A stretch of 64,000 nt of DNA from Ferrimonas futtsuensis DSM 18154 (GTDB taxonomy: Bacteria; Pseudomonadota; Gammaproteobacteria; Enterobacterales; Shewanellaceae), in NCBI RefSeq assembly GCF_000422645.1, contig NZ_AUGL01000011.1, positions 1 through 64,000 of the forward strand. Direction: 5' to 3'. The position numbers and the translations under genes were made by a program. The notes under the pieces are model-generated. The model searched no databases, was not told the origin of the DNA, and worked only from the letters and a program-made list of their open reading frames with translations. Below are positions 9,065-16,620 of this stretch, piece after piece (positions within the stretch are counted from its first letter, which is position 1; every line of letters begins with the position of its first letter).

Positions 9065-9244
9065 ATGGGGGGAGTCTGGAGGGGCTGTGATGGCTACCCC
9101 CTGTCTCTGCCGGACCCGGTTGTGACCCTGACCCTGTTTTTTCACAACAAACACCCGCTGGAAGATCCGAATGGTACCGCCCTGGAGCCGTTTCTGCTGG
9201 GTATCGATGCCGTGGCAGTCTCCTCCTCGCCCATGAAGCCCTGA
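9065..9244 (+). CDS. Possible small ORF, 59 aa
   Basis: In the otherwise gene-free 8915-9408 a frame with strongly genome-like codon use gives YPLSLPDPVVTLTLFFHN, then about 30 further residues ending MKP. The ATG at 9065 has no convincing ribosome site. A better one (AGAGGAAG) lies before an ATG at 9058 in another frame, which stops after 10 codons; a one-base shift would join the two. Either a small secreted or cytosolic protein, or a frameshifted remnant. No family recognised. Confidence 0.3.
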   Translation: MGGVWRGCDGYPLSLPDPVVTLTLFFHNKHPLEDPNGTALEPFLLGIDAVAVSSSPMKP

Positions 9245-9337
9245 CAGCACAGTGTCGAACGTTTTTCGTTCAACCTCTTACTCATTTTTCAGGTCAATGT
9301 GACCAAAAATTGAATCAATTTCATAACGAATAATTTA

Positions 9338-9379
9338 CTGATCTGCATCAAACAAATGCGTAAGTGAGGGGAGCATTAT
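9338..9379 (+). promoter_or_regulatory. Class II FNR-type promoter of the YdcH-like gene
   Basis: CTGATCTGCATCAA (9338-9351) matches the FNR consensus TTGAT-N4-ATCAA at 9 of 10 positions. A -10 CATTAT lies at 9374-9379. A start near 9386 puts the FNR site centre at -41.5, the classical activating position, and leaves a 23-base leader before the ATG at 9409. The sequence match is direct; anaerobic activation is inferred. Confidence 0.65.
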
Positions 9380-9408
9380 GGAATCAGACCCCCAAGGAGG
9401 AATGCGTG

Positions 9409-9657
9409 ATGATAATTCAAGACCACAGCTTGGTTAACGAGTTTCCCAACCAGGTGGAACTGATTCAGGAACTGAACCTCTCCGACGACACCTTCCATAA
9501 GATGTACAACGAATATCACGAGTTGGACCGCGAAGTCCGCCGCATTGAGGAGGGCCTAGAAAACACCACAGACGAGTACCTTGAGAGCTTGAAGCTTAAG
9601 CGCCTCACCCTGAAAGACGATCTCTACAGCCGGTTAAAACAGGCCCAAAGCGCCTGA
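9409..9657 (+). CDS. YdcH/DUF465-family small protein
   Basis: An 82-aa, highly charged, helical protein of the DUF465 (YdcH) type. The signature is the middle part FHKMYNEYHELDREVRRIE followed by LKLKRLTLKDDLYSRLK, typical of a short coiled coil. Molecular function in the family is unknown. ATG 9409 is chosen since AAGGAGG ends 8 bases upstream; a GTG at 9364 would place the start before that site. The promoter carries a well-placed FNR site, so anaerobic expression is likely. It appears to be a single-gene unit. Confidence 0.88.
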   Translation: MIIQDHSLVNEFPNQVELIQELNLSDDTFHKMYNEYHELDREVRRIEEGLENTTDEYLESLKLKRLTLKDDLYSRLKQAQSA

Positions 9658-9700
9658 GACTGCTGTGCCACGTCGCAGGCTGGGGTGGTCCCGGCCTGCT

Positions 9701-9910
9701 CTACTCTTCCAGGGTAAATCCAACCTTCAGTGTGACCTGCCAGTAGGCCACCTTGCCATTCTCTATCTGACCCCGTGTCTCCACCACTTCAAACCAGCGC
9801 AGATTGGCCACTGTCTGATGAGCCCGGTCGATGGCACTGCTGATGGCGTCTTCCATGCTGGTCCGCGAGGAGCCCACCAACTCCAGCTTCTTGTATGTGT
9901 GATTGCCCAT
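9701..9910 (-). CDS. Dodecin family flavin-storage protein
   Basis: Dodecins are small proteins that assemble into hollow dodecamers binding flavins (or CoA in some members), buffering free FMN/FAD. This 69-aa protein has the full family pattern: [12 protein letters not shown] at the start, [17 protein letters not shown] with the flavin-stacking tryptophan, and the end [19 protein letters not shown] 9910 has GAGG 9 bases upstream; a GTG two codons earlier is possible. It is convergent with the YdcH-like gene. The nearby FAD-enzyme genes are not linked to it in an operon. Confidence 0.92.
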   Translation of the reverse strand: MGNHTYKKLELVGSSRTSMEDAISSAIDRAHQTVANLRWFEVVETRGQIENGKVAYWQVTLKVGFTLEE

Positions 9911-10146
9911 AGTCACTTTCCTCTGAACAAAGTTTCAGTATAGGTGACGGATTTGTGTTGATTCTTTTTCGTCGCCTGGCCTGAATGGGGCACTCAGGTT
10001 GCTTGTGGGGTGCCATACATGGCGGTGGAAGTCATTAAGTTACTTAAATTTGTGCGTTGTCTCAGAGAAAGGTAATTCAAACGTGAATCATTTCTATTTG
10101 AGGTGAAAACGGGGAGCTAGGTCAAAGAATTTTCAAGGTCAGCCTG

Positions 10147-10176
10147 TATACTCAACTGAAAATGATATCAATTCTT
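10147..10176 (+). promoter_or_regulatory. feoAB promoter with Fur-like box
   Basis: A perfect -10 TATACT (10147-10152) is followed at 10158-10176 by a sequence (GAAAATGATATCAATTCTT) that matches the 19-bp Fur consensus at 13 of 19 positions and covers the expected start site. Fur-Fe(II) bound here would block transcription, as is usual for feo operons. The -35 is weak. No other gene lies in 9911-10196. Confidence 0.6.
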
Positions 10177-10196
10177 GTTTGTAGTTGGGTGCCGCA

Positions 10197-10427
10197 ATGG
10201 TTTTATCAGAGTTAGATCTTGGGCAAGTAGGCAGCGTCGTAAGCTTGGGCGACCAAACCATGTCGCTTGCTCTCAAGCGTCGCCTCATGGCGTTGGGTTT
10301 CACCAAAGGCAGTGAGGTTCGCATGGTTCGCTCCGCACCCCTGGGCGGTGCCGTTCAGTTGAACGTGCGGGGAGCAAGCCTTTGCCTGAACAACCGCCTT
10401 GCTGCACAGATTCACGTAGAGGTTTAA
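10197..10427 (+). CDS. feoA: Ferrous iron transport protein A
   Basis: FeoA is a small SH3-like cytoplasmic protein needed for FeoB-dependent Fe(II) uptake. The 76-aa product has the family core: LALKRRLMALGFTKGSEV, then MVRSAPLGGAVQLNVRG and the C-terminal LCLNNRLAAQI. ATG 10197 is chosen; an upstream in-frame TTG at 10185 is less likely. Only 3 bases separate its stop from feoB, so the two are co-translated. No feoC follows feoB. Confidence 0.95.
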   Translation: MVLSELDLGQVGSVVSLGDQTMSLALKRRLMALGFTKGSEVRMVRSAPLGGAVQLNVRGASLCLNNRLAAQIHVEV

Positions 10428-10430
10428 CAA

Positions 10431-12680
10431 GTGTCTAAAGTACTGCGTTGCGCAACCGTTGGTAATCCCAACTCTGGTAAATCCACCCTGTTTAACGCCC
10501 TGACCGGCAACAATGTGTCCGTGGGTAACTGGGCTGGCGTCACCGTCGATAAGAAGATGGGTAAGCTGAGCCTGGAAGGTAGGGCCACTGAGATTACCGA
10601 CCTGCCGGGTCTTTACGATCTGGAGGCGGCTGACGGTGATTCTTTCATCGATGAAAAGATCAGTCGTGAATTCCTGCTGGGCCAGGACATTGATCTGTTG
10701 GTGAACGTCGTGGACGTGTCCCAACTGGAGCGAAACCTCTACCTGACTACCCAACTGCGAGAACTGAATGTTCCCATGCTGTTGGTACTGAATAAGTGTG
10801 ATGTGACCGAGCGTCGCGGCATCCAGGTTGACACCGCGGCCCTGGAAAAGCGTCTGGGCTGCAAGGTGGTGCAGATCAGTGCCAAGACTGAATCCGGTCC
10901 CAAACTGGTGAAAGAGGCGATGTCGGCCATGGCTAAAGCCAAGACCGCCTGTGAACCTCTGGCCATCGATATGGGTGCCGCCGTTGAGCAGTCTCTGCAA
11001 GAGTTGGGCGGCGGCCGGGCCAGTGCCATTACCCGCCTTCTGTCTCAGGCTGATGACGCAGCCCAGCAGGCGTCCAACAGGCTGGTGGCACAGGATATCT
11101 CCCCTGCCGAGCATATCGCCGACTGCCGTTACCAGTTCATCGGTGAGCTGATTCAGTCTGTGCTGTCCAAGCCTTCTGTGATCAAGTCTATGACAGAGAA
11201 GCTGGATCATTATGCCCTGAGCCCAATGACCGGGGTGCCCATCTTCCTGGGTATGATGTACCTGACCTTTATGTTTGCCATTAACATCGGCGCCTCCTTT
11301 ATCGACTTCTTCGATATTGTTGCCGGAGCCCTGTTTGTGGACGGTTCTGCCCTGCTGCTGGAGAGTGCAGGCTTGCCCGGCTGGGTTGGCGCCATCGTCT
11401 CTGACGGCGTAGGGGCAGGTATCCAGACCGTGGCGACCTTTATTCCTGTAGTGGCCTTCCTTTACATCGCGTTGAGCATTCTGGAGGTTTCCGGTTATCT
11501 GGCTCGTGCGGGCTTCGTTATCGAAGGTGTGATGCAGAAGATCGGCCTACCTGGCAAAGCCTTCGTTCCCCTGATTGTGGGCTTTGGCTGTAACGTGCCA
11601 GCCGTGACCGCTACCCGGTCACTGGATACCAAGCGGGAGCGTATCGTCACCGCTATGATGGCCCCCTTTATGTCCTGCGGTGCACGCCTGCCGGTATACG
11701 CTCTGTTTGTGGCGGCCTTCTTCCCAGAGAACGGCCAGAACCTGGTGTTCGCCCTGTACCTGATTGGCATTGTGGCGGCCATCCTCACCGGCTTGCTGCT
11801 GCGCCACACCCTGCTGCCTGGTGAAGCCAGCCAAGGCTTCATGGAACTGCCCGATTACGAGATGCCGACTCTGGCCGCCATCGGTCGCCGCACCTGGCAG
11901 CGCACCAAGCAGTTTGTGCTGGGTGCCGGCAAGACCATCGTTATCGTGGTCACCATTCTGAGCTTCTTTAACTCCATGGGTACAGACGGCAGCTTTGGTA
12001 ACCAGGATTCTGAAAACTCCGTTCTGTCTGCCGCTGCGCAGGTGGTGACTCCGGTGTTTGACCCCATGGGCGTCAAAGAGGAAAACTGGCCAGCCACCGT
12101 TGGTGTGATCACCGGTATCTTCGCCAAGGAAGCGGTTGTGGGCACCCTGAACAGCCTCTACAGCCAGGGTGCTGAAGAGGAAGCGGGGGAGTTCAGCCTG
12201 TTTGGTGCCGTCAACGAAGGCCTGGCGACCATTCCCGAGAATATGTTTGGCATCGCCTGGGAAGATCCTCTTGGGATGAACATTGGCGACGTTCAGGACA
12301 CCGACGCCATGGGTGAAGAGTTTGGTTTCGAAGCGGTGACCCTGAAGAACCTGGAAGCTCAGTTTGAAACCGGCGCGGCGGCCTTTGCTTACCTGCTGTT
12401 CATCCTGATGTACACTCCCTGTGCCGCGGTGCTGGGTGCCATGGCCGGTGAGTTCGGAAGCCGTTGGACCGCCTTCAGTGCCGTTTACACCTTCGCCATC
12501 GCCTATGCCTCGGCGACCCTGTTCTACCAGGCTTCCCGTCTGGCGGTGGAGCCAGCTCATGCCTTGTTCCACATCGGTATCATAGTGGTACTGTTGGTGG
12601 CGGGCATTGCCTACCTGCGCAGAGTGGGTAAGCGCAGCCAGATGGGGGTCGGTGACATTCCGGTGGCCATCCAAGAGTAA
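10431..12680 (+). CDS. feoB: Ferrous iron transporter FeoB
   Basis: The inner-membrane Fe(II) permease, 749 aa. The N-terminal G domain shows G1 GNPNSGKST, G3 DLPGLYDL and G4 NKCD, followed by the helical insertion domain. The membrane half has two Gate domains (VPLIVGFGCNVPAVTATRS and ITGIFAKEAVVGTLNSLY) with conserved cysteine and glutamate. Translation starts with GTG at 10431, three bases after feoA. A terminator follows. Slightly shorter than E. coli FeoB (773 aa); apparently complete. Confidence 0.97.
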   Translation: MSKVLRCATVGNPNSGKSTLFNALTGNNVSVGNWAGVTVDKKMGKLSLEGRATEITDLPGLYDLEAADGDSFIDEKISREFLLGQDIDLLVNVVDVSQLERNLYLTTQLRELNVPMLLVLNKCDVTERRGIQVDTAALEKRLGCKVVQISAKTESGPKLVKEAMSAMAKAKTACEPLAIDMGAAVEQSLQELGGGRASAITRLLSQADDAAQQASNRLVAQDISPAEHIADCRYQFIGELIQSVLSKPSVIKSMTEKLDHYALSPMTGVPIFLGMMYLTFMFAINIGASFIDFFDIVAGALFVDGSALLLESAGLPGWVGAIVSDGVGAGIQTVATFIPVVAFLYIALSILEVSGYLARAGFVIEGVMQKIGLPGKAFVPLIVGFGCNVPAVTATRSLDTKRERIVTAMMAPFMSCGARLPVYALFVAAFFPENGQNLVFALYLIGIVAAILTGLLLRHTLLPGEASQGFMELPDYEMPTLAAIGRRTWQRTKQFVLGAGKTIVIVVTILSFFNSMGTDGSFGNQDSENSVLSAAAQVVTPVFDPMGVKEENWPATVGVITGIFAKEAVVGTLNSLYSQGAEEEAGEFSLFGAVNEGLATIPENMFGIAWEDPLGMNIGDVQDTDAMGEEFGFEAVTLKNLEAQFETGAAAFAYLLFILMYTPCAAVLGAMAGEFGSRWTAFSAVYTFAIAYASATLFYQASRLAVEPAHALFHIGIIVVLLVAGIAYLRRVGKRSQMGVGDIPVAIQE

Positions 12681-12696
12681 AATCTCACATCGATTG

Positions 12697-12724
12697 AAGG
12701 CAGCCTCAGGGCTGCTTTTTCTTT
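12697..12724 (+). terminator. feoAB terminator
   Basis: Stem GCAGCC / GGCTGC with a TCAG loop, followed by TTTTTCTTTTT, 20 bases after the feoB stop. Confidence 0.8.
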
Positions 12725-12770
12725 TTGTATCGGATTCGGTGTATAAGGGGTCTTCGATTCGGGAGAGATT

Positions 12771-13106
12771 ATGATCAAATGGGTATCTGCCACCGCGATG
12801 GTGTTGGCGTTGTTGGGGTACGCCCTGTTTCAGTTAGGTGCCGGCGGTCGGCTGGCGGCACAGCTGAATCATTACCACAACAGTGATGTGGTGCTCTACA
12901 GTGCCTCCTGGTGCAGTGCCTGTGCGGCCACCCGCCAGTTTCTGACCGACAACCGCATCCCTTTCGTGGAACTGGACATGGAGCAGGATCCTCAGGGGTC
13001 CCGGGAGTTTGCCCAGTTCGGTGGTCATGGCATCCCTCTGGTGCTGGTCAAGGGGCGGGCCATTCGTGGTCACCAGCCCCGGCTGCTGGTTCAGGCCCTT
13101 AACTAG
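12771..13106 (+). CDS. Membrane-anchored glutaredoxin-like protein
   Basis: A 111-aa protein with one N-terminal membrane segment or uncleaved signal (residues 4-24) and a glutaredoxin-fold domain. VVLYSASWCSACAATRQFL carries a CxxC active site (Cys48, Cys51), and HGIPLVLVKG supplies the cis-proline. By topology the thiol domain could face the periplasm, which would be unusual for a glutaredoxin. The order feoAB then a thiol protein may be incidental, since a terminator separates them. Its end overlaps the convergent regulator gene by 8 bases. Confidence 0.85.
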   Translation: MIKWVSATAMVLALLGYALFQLGAGGRLAAQLNHYHNSDVVLYSASWCSACAATRQFLTDNRIPFVELDMEQDPQGSREFAQFGGHGIPLVLVKGRAIRGHQPRLLVQALN

Positions 13107-14718
13107 CGCCGTCCCAGCCATACTCTTTCAGTTTTCGGTAGAGGGTGGCTTTACCAATACTGAGAATTTTCATCGCCTGGGCCTTGTTGCCTTTGCAGGC
13201 CCTCACCACCGACAGAATGTATTCCCGCTCCATCTCCTCCAGGCTCAGCGCGTGGGCGGCGATCCTCTGGGGCAGGCCCATGGGGGCGTTCAGGGAGGGT
13301 GGCAGGTCCTCGGTGGTGATCTCCCTGCCGTGGCACAGGGCGGTACAGTACTCCACCACATTCTGCATCTCACGGATATTGCCTGGCCATGAGTGGTTCT
13401 CCAGGATACGGGTCACCTTCTTGGAGAAGCCCCGTATGCTTCGCCCCATCTGTCGATTCTTGTTTTCCAAGATGGAGCGCGCCAGGGGCAGGATGTCCTC
13501 GTGGCGTTCCCTCAGGCTGGGGATCTTGAGCTCTACGACACAGAGGCGGTAGTAGAGGTCGGCACGAAAACGTCCTTCGGCCACCTCCTGCTCCAGATTC
13601 CTGTTGGTGGCGGCGATGATGCGCACATCCACTTTGCGGCTGTGATTTTCGCCGACCCGGCGTACCTCCTGCTCCTGCAGGGTGCGCAGCAGCTTGAGCT
13701 GCATGGCCGGGGAGATCTCACCAATTTCGTCGAGAAACAGGGTACCCAGGTGCGCCTCTTCGAACAGGCCGGCCCGGTCCCGATCGGCACCGGTGAAGGC
13801 ACCGCGCTTGTGGCCAAACAGCTCGCTTTCCAACAGGGTTTCGGTGAGGGCGCCACAGTTGATGGCGACAAAGGGCTTGGCGGAGCGGTTGGAGCGCTCG
13901 TGGATAAAGCGGGAGAGGCGCTCTTTGCCGACGCCGCTTTCACCGGAGACCACCACCGAAGAGTCCACCTTGGCCACCCGGGCGGCCAGCTGGATCAACC
14001 GGGTCATCTCCCGGTTCTGGGTAATGAAGCCCTCGACGGTCTGCGGCTGGTCATTCGGCTCCGTTTGCCTGGCCCTGAGGGCCCGTTGAGTCAGTTCCAG
14101 CCTCTTGGTGAGCTCCTTGAGCAGGGAGTCAGAGGAGGCCATGGAAAAGAAGGGTTTGTGCGGTTCCAACTCCTCGCCCCAATCCTCCTTGAATTTGCCG
14201 ATGACTCGGCAGTAAGGATCACCTTTGCCGGTGCACATATCCTCGATGAAGTAGACCTCACGGTTGTGTTTCCAGGATTCAAACCCGCTGGCAAAGCCGG
14301 TCAGGGTCCAGCATACGGGGTCGTCGGACTCGCCGATGCTCAGCTGGTGTTGCTCCGCTTCATAGGAGTTGTGCCAATGCACCTCCAACAAGGCGTTGTC
14401 CCCGCCACTTCGGGGTTTGAAGGCAAAGGTTTTGGTGATGCCAAACAGCATGTGCAGATTCGAACCGCTTTGAGGGTCCATGTAGGCTTCAGGAAACTCA
14501 TTGCTGAGAATTTGCCCCGTACGCCAACCGTGGGCGTAGCCAAAGCGGGTCAGGATGCAGCGGGCAACAAAGGTGCCAAATTGATCGATCAGTTCTTTTC
14601 TTAACAAGCCCAGGGCGACGGCATCAAATAACACCATTCTCTGGTCTTTAAATTTAATTAACCCTTCATCTGGAAGAAAATCTAGGAACTCTCTTGGGTT
14701 AATTTCACTACTTAGCAT
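13099..14718 (-). CDS. Sigma-54 activator with aromatic-sensing XylR_N/V4R domain
   Basis: A 539-aa bacterial enhancer-binding protein of the XylR/DmpR/MopR class. Domains: XylR_N (about 10-105), V4R (about 110-175), linker, AAA+ sigma-54 domain (about 232-460; Walker A GESGVGKE 259-266, GAFTGA loop 306-311) and a Fis-type HTH at the end. The zinc ligands of the MopR/PoxR sensor appear conserved with exact spacing: Cys136, Glu159, Cys162, Cys170; Trp115 and His89 may match phenol-contacting residues (recalled, not aligned). Start ATG 14718 has AGAAGGGG upstream. Divergent from the flavoprotein operon, which has a sigma-54 promoter, so that is its likely target. Confidence 0.93.
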   Translation of the reverse strand: MLSSEINPREFLDFLPDEGLIKFKDQRMVLFDAVALGLLRKELIDQFGTFVARCILTRFGYAHGWRTGQILSNEFPEAYMDPQSGSNLHMLFGITKTFAFKPRSGGDNALLEVHWHNSYEAEQHQLSIGESDDPVCWTLTGFASGFESWKHNREVYFIEDMCTGKGDPYCRVIGKFKEDWGEELEPHKPFFSMASSDSLLKELTKRLELTQRALRARQTEPNDQPQTVEGFITQNREMTRLIQLAARVAKVDSSVVVSGESGVGKERLSRFIHERSNRSAKPFVAINCGALTETLLESELFGHKRGAFTGADRDRAGLFEEAHLGTLFLDEIGEISPAMQLKLLRTLQEQEVRRVGENHSRKVDVRIIAATNRNLEQEVAEGRFRADLYYRLCVVELKIPSLRERHEDILPLARSILENKNRQMGRSIRGFSKKVTRILENHSWPGNIREMQNVVEYCTALCHGREITTEDLPPSLNAPMGLPQRIAAHALSLEEMEREYILSVVRACKGNKAQAMKILSIGKATLYRKLKEYGWDGAS

Positions 14719-14746
14719 AAGTACGCCCCTTCTTATTCCTGACAAA

Positions 14747-14765
14747 GGGTTTCAATTTGAAACCC
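14747..14765. promoter_or_regulatory. Perfect inverted repeat, probable activator enhancer (UAS)
   Basis: GGGTTTCAATTTGAAACCC is two perfect 8-bp arms around ATT. It lies about 109 bases upstream of the predicted sigma-54 start at about 14865, the normal distance for an enhancer-binding protein site, and just 29 bases from the activator's own start. Binding by the adjacent V4R activator is inferred. Confidence 0.7.
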
Positions 14766-14813
14766 TGGTTTCTTCCTGGAACCAACCTGGATCACATTGA
14801 ATCTGTTCGCGCT

Positions 14814-14836
14814 CATGTAAATCAGTGGCTTACATG
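14814..14836. repeat. Inverted repeat beside the sigma-54 promoter
   Basis: CATGTAA and TTACATG, 7-bp arms 9 bases apart, end two bases before the -24 element. It could be a second regulator site. The arm sequence differs from the GGGTTTCA repeat, so a different protein is implied. Confidence 0.45.
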
Positions 14837-14838
14837 TT

Positions 14839-14854
14839 TGGCACAAAGGCTGCA
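14839..14854 (+). promoter_or_regulatory. Sigma-54 promoter of the flavoprotein operon
   Basis: TGGCACAAAGGCTGCA has the invariant GG and GC pairs exactly 10 bases apart and a full TGGCAC -24 element. The start would be near 14865, leaving a leader of about 160 bases before the GTG at 15024. The region 14719-15023 contains no gene. Confidence 0.8.
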
Positions 14855-14872
14855 ATCGTATTGTTGATGTTG

Positions 14873-14886
14873 GAAAGTGCACTTTC
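14873..14886. repeat. 14-bp perfect palindrome in the leader
   Basis: GAAAGTGCACTTTC is a perfect palindrome just downstream of the predicted start site. Its position would suit a repressor operator or an early RNA hairpin. No binding protein is known. Confidence 0.45.
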
Positions 14887-15023
14887 TGACCCACAGTTCT
14901 TTTTTGCGTCGGTCATAAGCTGATATTGGTCAGAGATATATGAATACCGTCAAAAAAGGATAACAAAAATAAAACTCTTCGGTGTGATGAGCATCGTTAT
15001 GCCGAGATGATGAGGATTACATT

Positions 15024-16562
15024 GTGAAAAATATGAAGAAACTCTCAGTTCTGGTGGCTGCGTCTCTTTTAAGCGCCGGCAGCTGGGCGGCAGACATTGT
15101 GAAAAACGTCGATGTCGTGGTGGTGGGGTCCGGTGCCAGTGGTCTGGCGGCCGCCGTGGAGGCCCAGGAGGCGGGCCTGAAGACCGTGTTGCTGGAAAAG
15201 ATGCCCAGCATCGGCGGTTCTGCCCTGTATATCGAGGGGACTTTCGCGGTGGAAACCGACCATCAGAAATCCATGTATGTGGGTCTGGACAGAGACTGGG
15301 CTTATAAGAACCACATGGAGTTCAACCATGGTTTCATCAATGGTCCGCTGATCCGTCGTTGGATCAACAACTCCGCCAACAGCATCGAGTGGATGGAAGA
15401 TCACGGCGTGACCTTCCACGATGTGCGTACCCTGTTTACCGATGGCTACCGCACCTGGCACATCTTCAAAGATGGTAAGGGCGTTGAGTTCGTCAATCAG
15501 ATGGCCAAGTCCTTCAAGGACGCGGGCGGCACCATCCTGACGGAAACTCCCGGAACCGAGATCATCTACAAAGGCGGCAAGGTTACCGGCATCATGGCCG
15601 AGGACGGTGAGGGCGAGACCTACCAGTTCAATACCAAGGGGGGCGTGGTGGTTGCCTCAGGTGGCTTCATCAACAACTCTGAAATGCTTGAGAAATATGG
15701 TATCCGCGCCGATTACGCCATCGTGGGGCCCAAGTCCGGTCGCGACGGCGACAGCCTGAAATGGTTTGACGAAGTGGGGGCTCGTTACGAGGGAATGAGC
15801 ACCCACCTGGCCATTGGTGCCTGGCTCTCCGGTAAAGATCCAAACACCCAGCTGAGCATGCCGGAACACACCACGGTCTACTCTCAGCTGGCCTCGCTGC
15901 TGCGCCAGCCCTATATGTGGGTGGCCAGCGATGGCAAGCGCTTCATCGACGAGTCCCAGGCGCCCCTGTGGTACAACACCGGCCCGGCGGTTGAGCGTGT
16001 CGGCGGCTCCTACTTTGCGGTGTTCGATGACAACCTCAAGGACTACATGATGAATGAGGGGATCGACATCTCCCACTCCGATTGGGTTCGTGTAGGCCAC
16101 AAGCTGGATCTGCTGGAGGAGGGGATCGAAGTCGGTCAGAAGGAGGGCTACCTCTATGTCTCCAACACCATCGAAGGTCTGGCCAAGAAGATGGGTGTAG
16201 ACCCCGTTGCCTTCAAGAAGACCGTCGAGGATAACAACCGTTATGCCCAGAATGGTCTGGATGAGGAGTTCCCCAAGGATCGCAAGTATGTACGTCCCAT
16301 CAGCAAGCCTCCCTACTTTGCGGTTAAGGGCGATAACGCCACCCTGATTACCCTGGGCGGCCCAACCACCAACACCGAGATGCAGGTGTTGCGTCAGAAA
16401 GACATGAAGCCTGTTGAAGGCCTCTACGTGGTGGGCTGTGAGGTGGGAGGTGTCTACGGTGACTCCTACAACCTGACCCTGGAAGGGATGGCATCCTCCT
16501 TCGCCATCAACTCTGGCCGTTTCGCTTCTCAGCACATCGCTCAGAAGCTCGGCAAGAAGTAA
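15024..16562 (+). CDS. Secreted FAD_binding_2 reductase subunit, non-fumarate type
   Basis: A 512-aa flavocytochrome-c-type flavoprotein for the periplasm: signal peptide to about residue 22 (GSWA/ADIV), FAD motif GSGASG (35-40), reductase body, and C-terminal FAD part (GLYVVGCEVGG). It has no heme domain of its own. Aligning by eye with Shewanella Fcc3, the proton-donor arginine (NE-TTRD) falls at Pro314 in IDESQAPLW, HHTMGG is LITLGG (441-446), HGANRLGG is YGDSYNLTLEG, and the HPT motif is missing. So fumarate, urocanate and methacrylate chemistry is not predicted; the acceptor is unknown. GTG 15024 has GAGGA 7 bases upstream; ATG 15033 is the alternative. Confidence 0.9.
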   Translation: MKNMKKLSVLVAASLLSAGSWAADIVKNVDVVVVGSGASGLAAAVEAQEAGLKTVLLEKMPSIGGSALYIEGTFAVETDHQKSMYVGLDRDWAYKNHMEFNHGFINGPLIRRWINNSANSIEWMEDHGVTFHDVRTLFTDGYRTWHIFKDGKGVEFVNQMAKSFKDAGGTILTETPGTEIIYKGGKVTGIMAEDGEGETYQFNTKGGVVVASGGFINNSEMLEKYGIRADYAIVGPKSGRDGDSLKWFDEVGARYEGMSTHLAIGAWLSGKDPNTQLSMPEHTTVYSQLASLLRQPYMWVASDGKRFIDESQAPLWYNTGPAVERVGGSYFAVFDDNLKDYMMNEGIDISHSDWVRVGHKLDLLEEGIEVGQKEGYLYVSNTIEGLAKKMGVDPVAFKKTVEDNNRYAQNGLDEEFPKDRKYVRPISKPPYFAVKGDNATLITLGGPTTNTEMQVLRQKDMKPVEGLYVVGCEVGGVYGDSYNLTLEGMASSFAINSGRFASQHIAQKLGKK

Positions 16563-16571
16563 TTCCGCTTC

Positions 16572-16594
16572 GGGCCCGGCCGCTGGCCGGGCCC
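16572..16594 (+). other. Strong intercistronic hairpin
   Basis: GGGCCCGGCC / GGCCGGGCCC, a perfect 10-bp GC stem with a 3-base loop, sits between the flavoprotein and the cytochrome. There is no proper T run (ATCTTTCC follows). It may stabilise the upstream message or lower read-through to set the subunit ratio. Confidence 0.6.
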
Positions 16595-16620
16595 ATCTTT
16601 CCTGGTTCAGGGGTTAAATA

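Noticed and set aside
14920-14933. CTGATATTGGTCAG as a second FNR site before the flavoprotein operon
   Set aside because: 7 of 10 consensus positions and a poor -10; interesting for an anaerobic enzyme but too weak to call.
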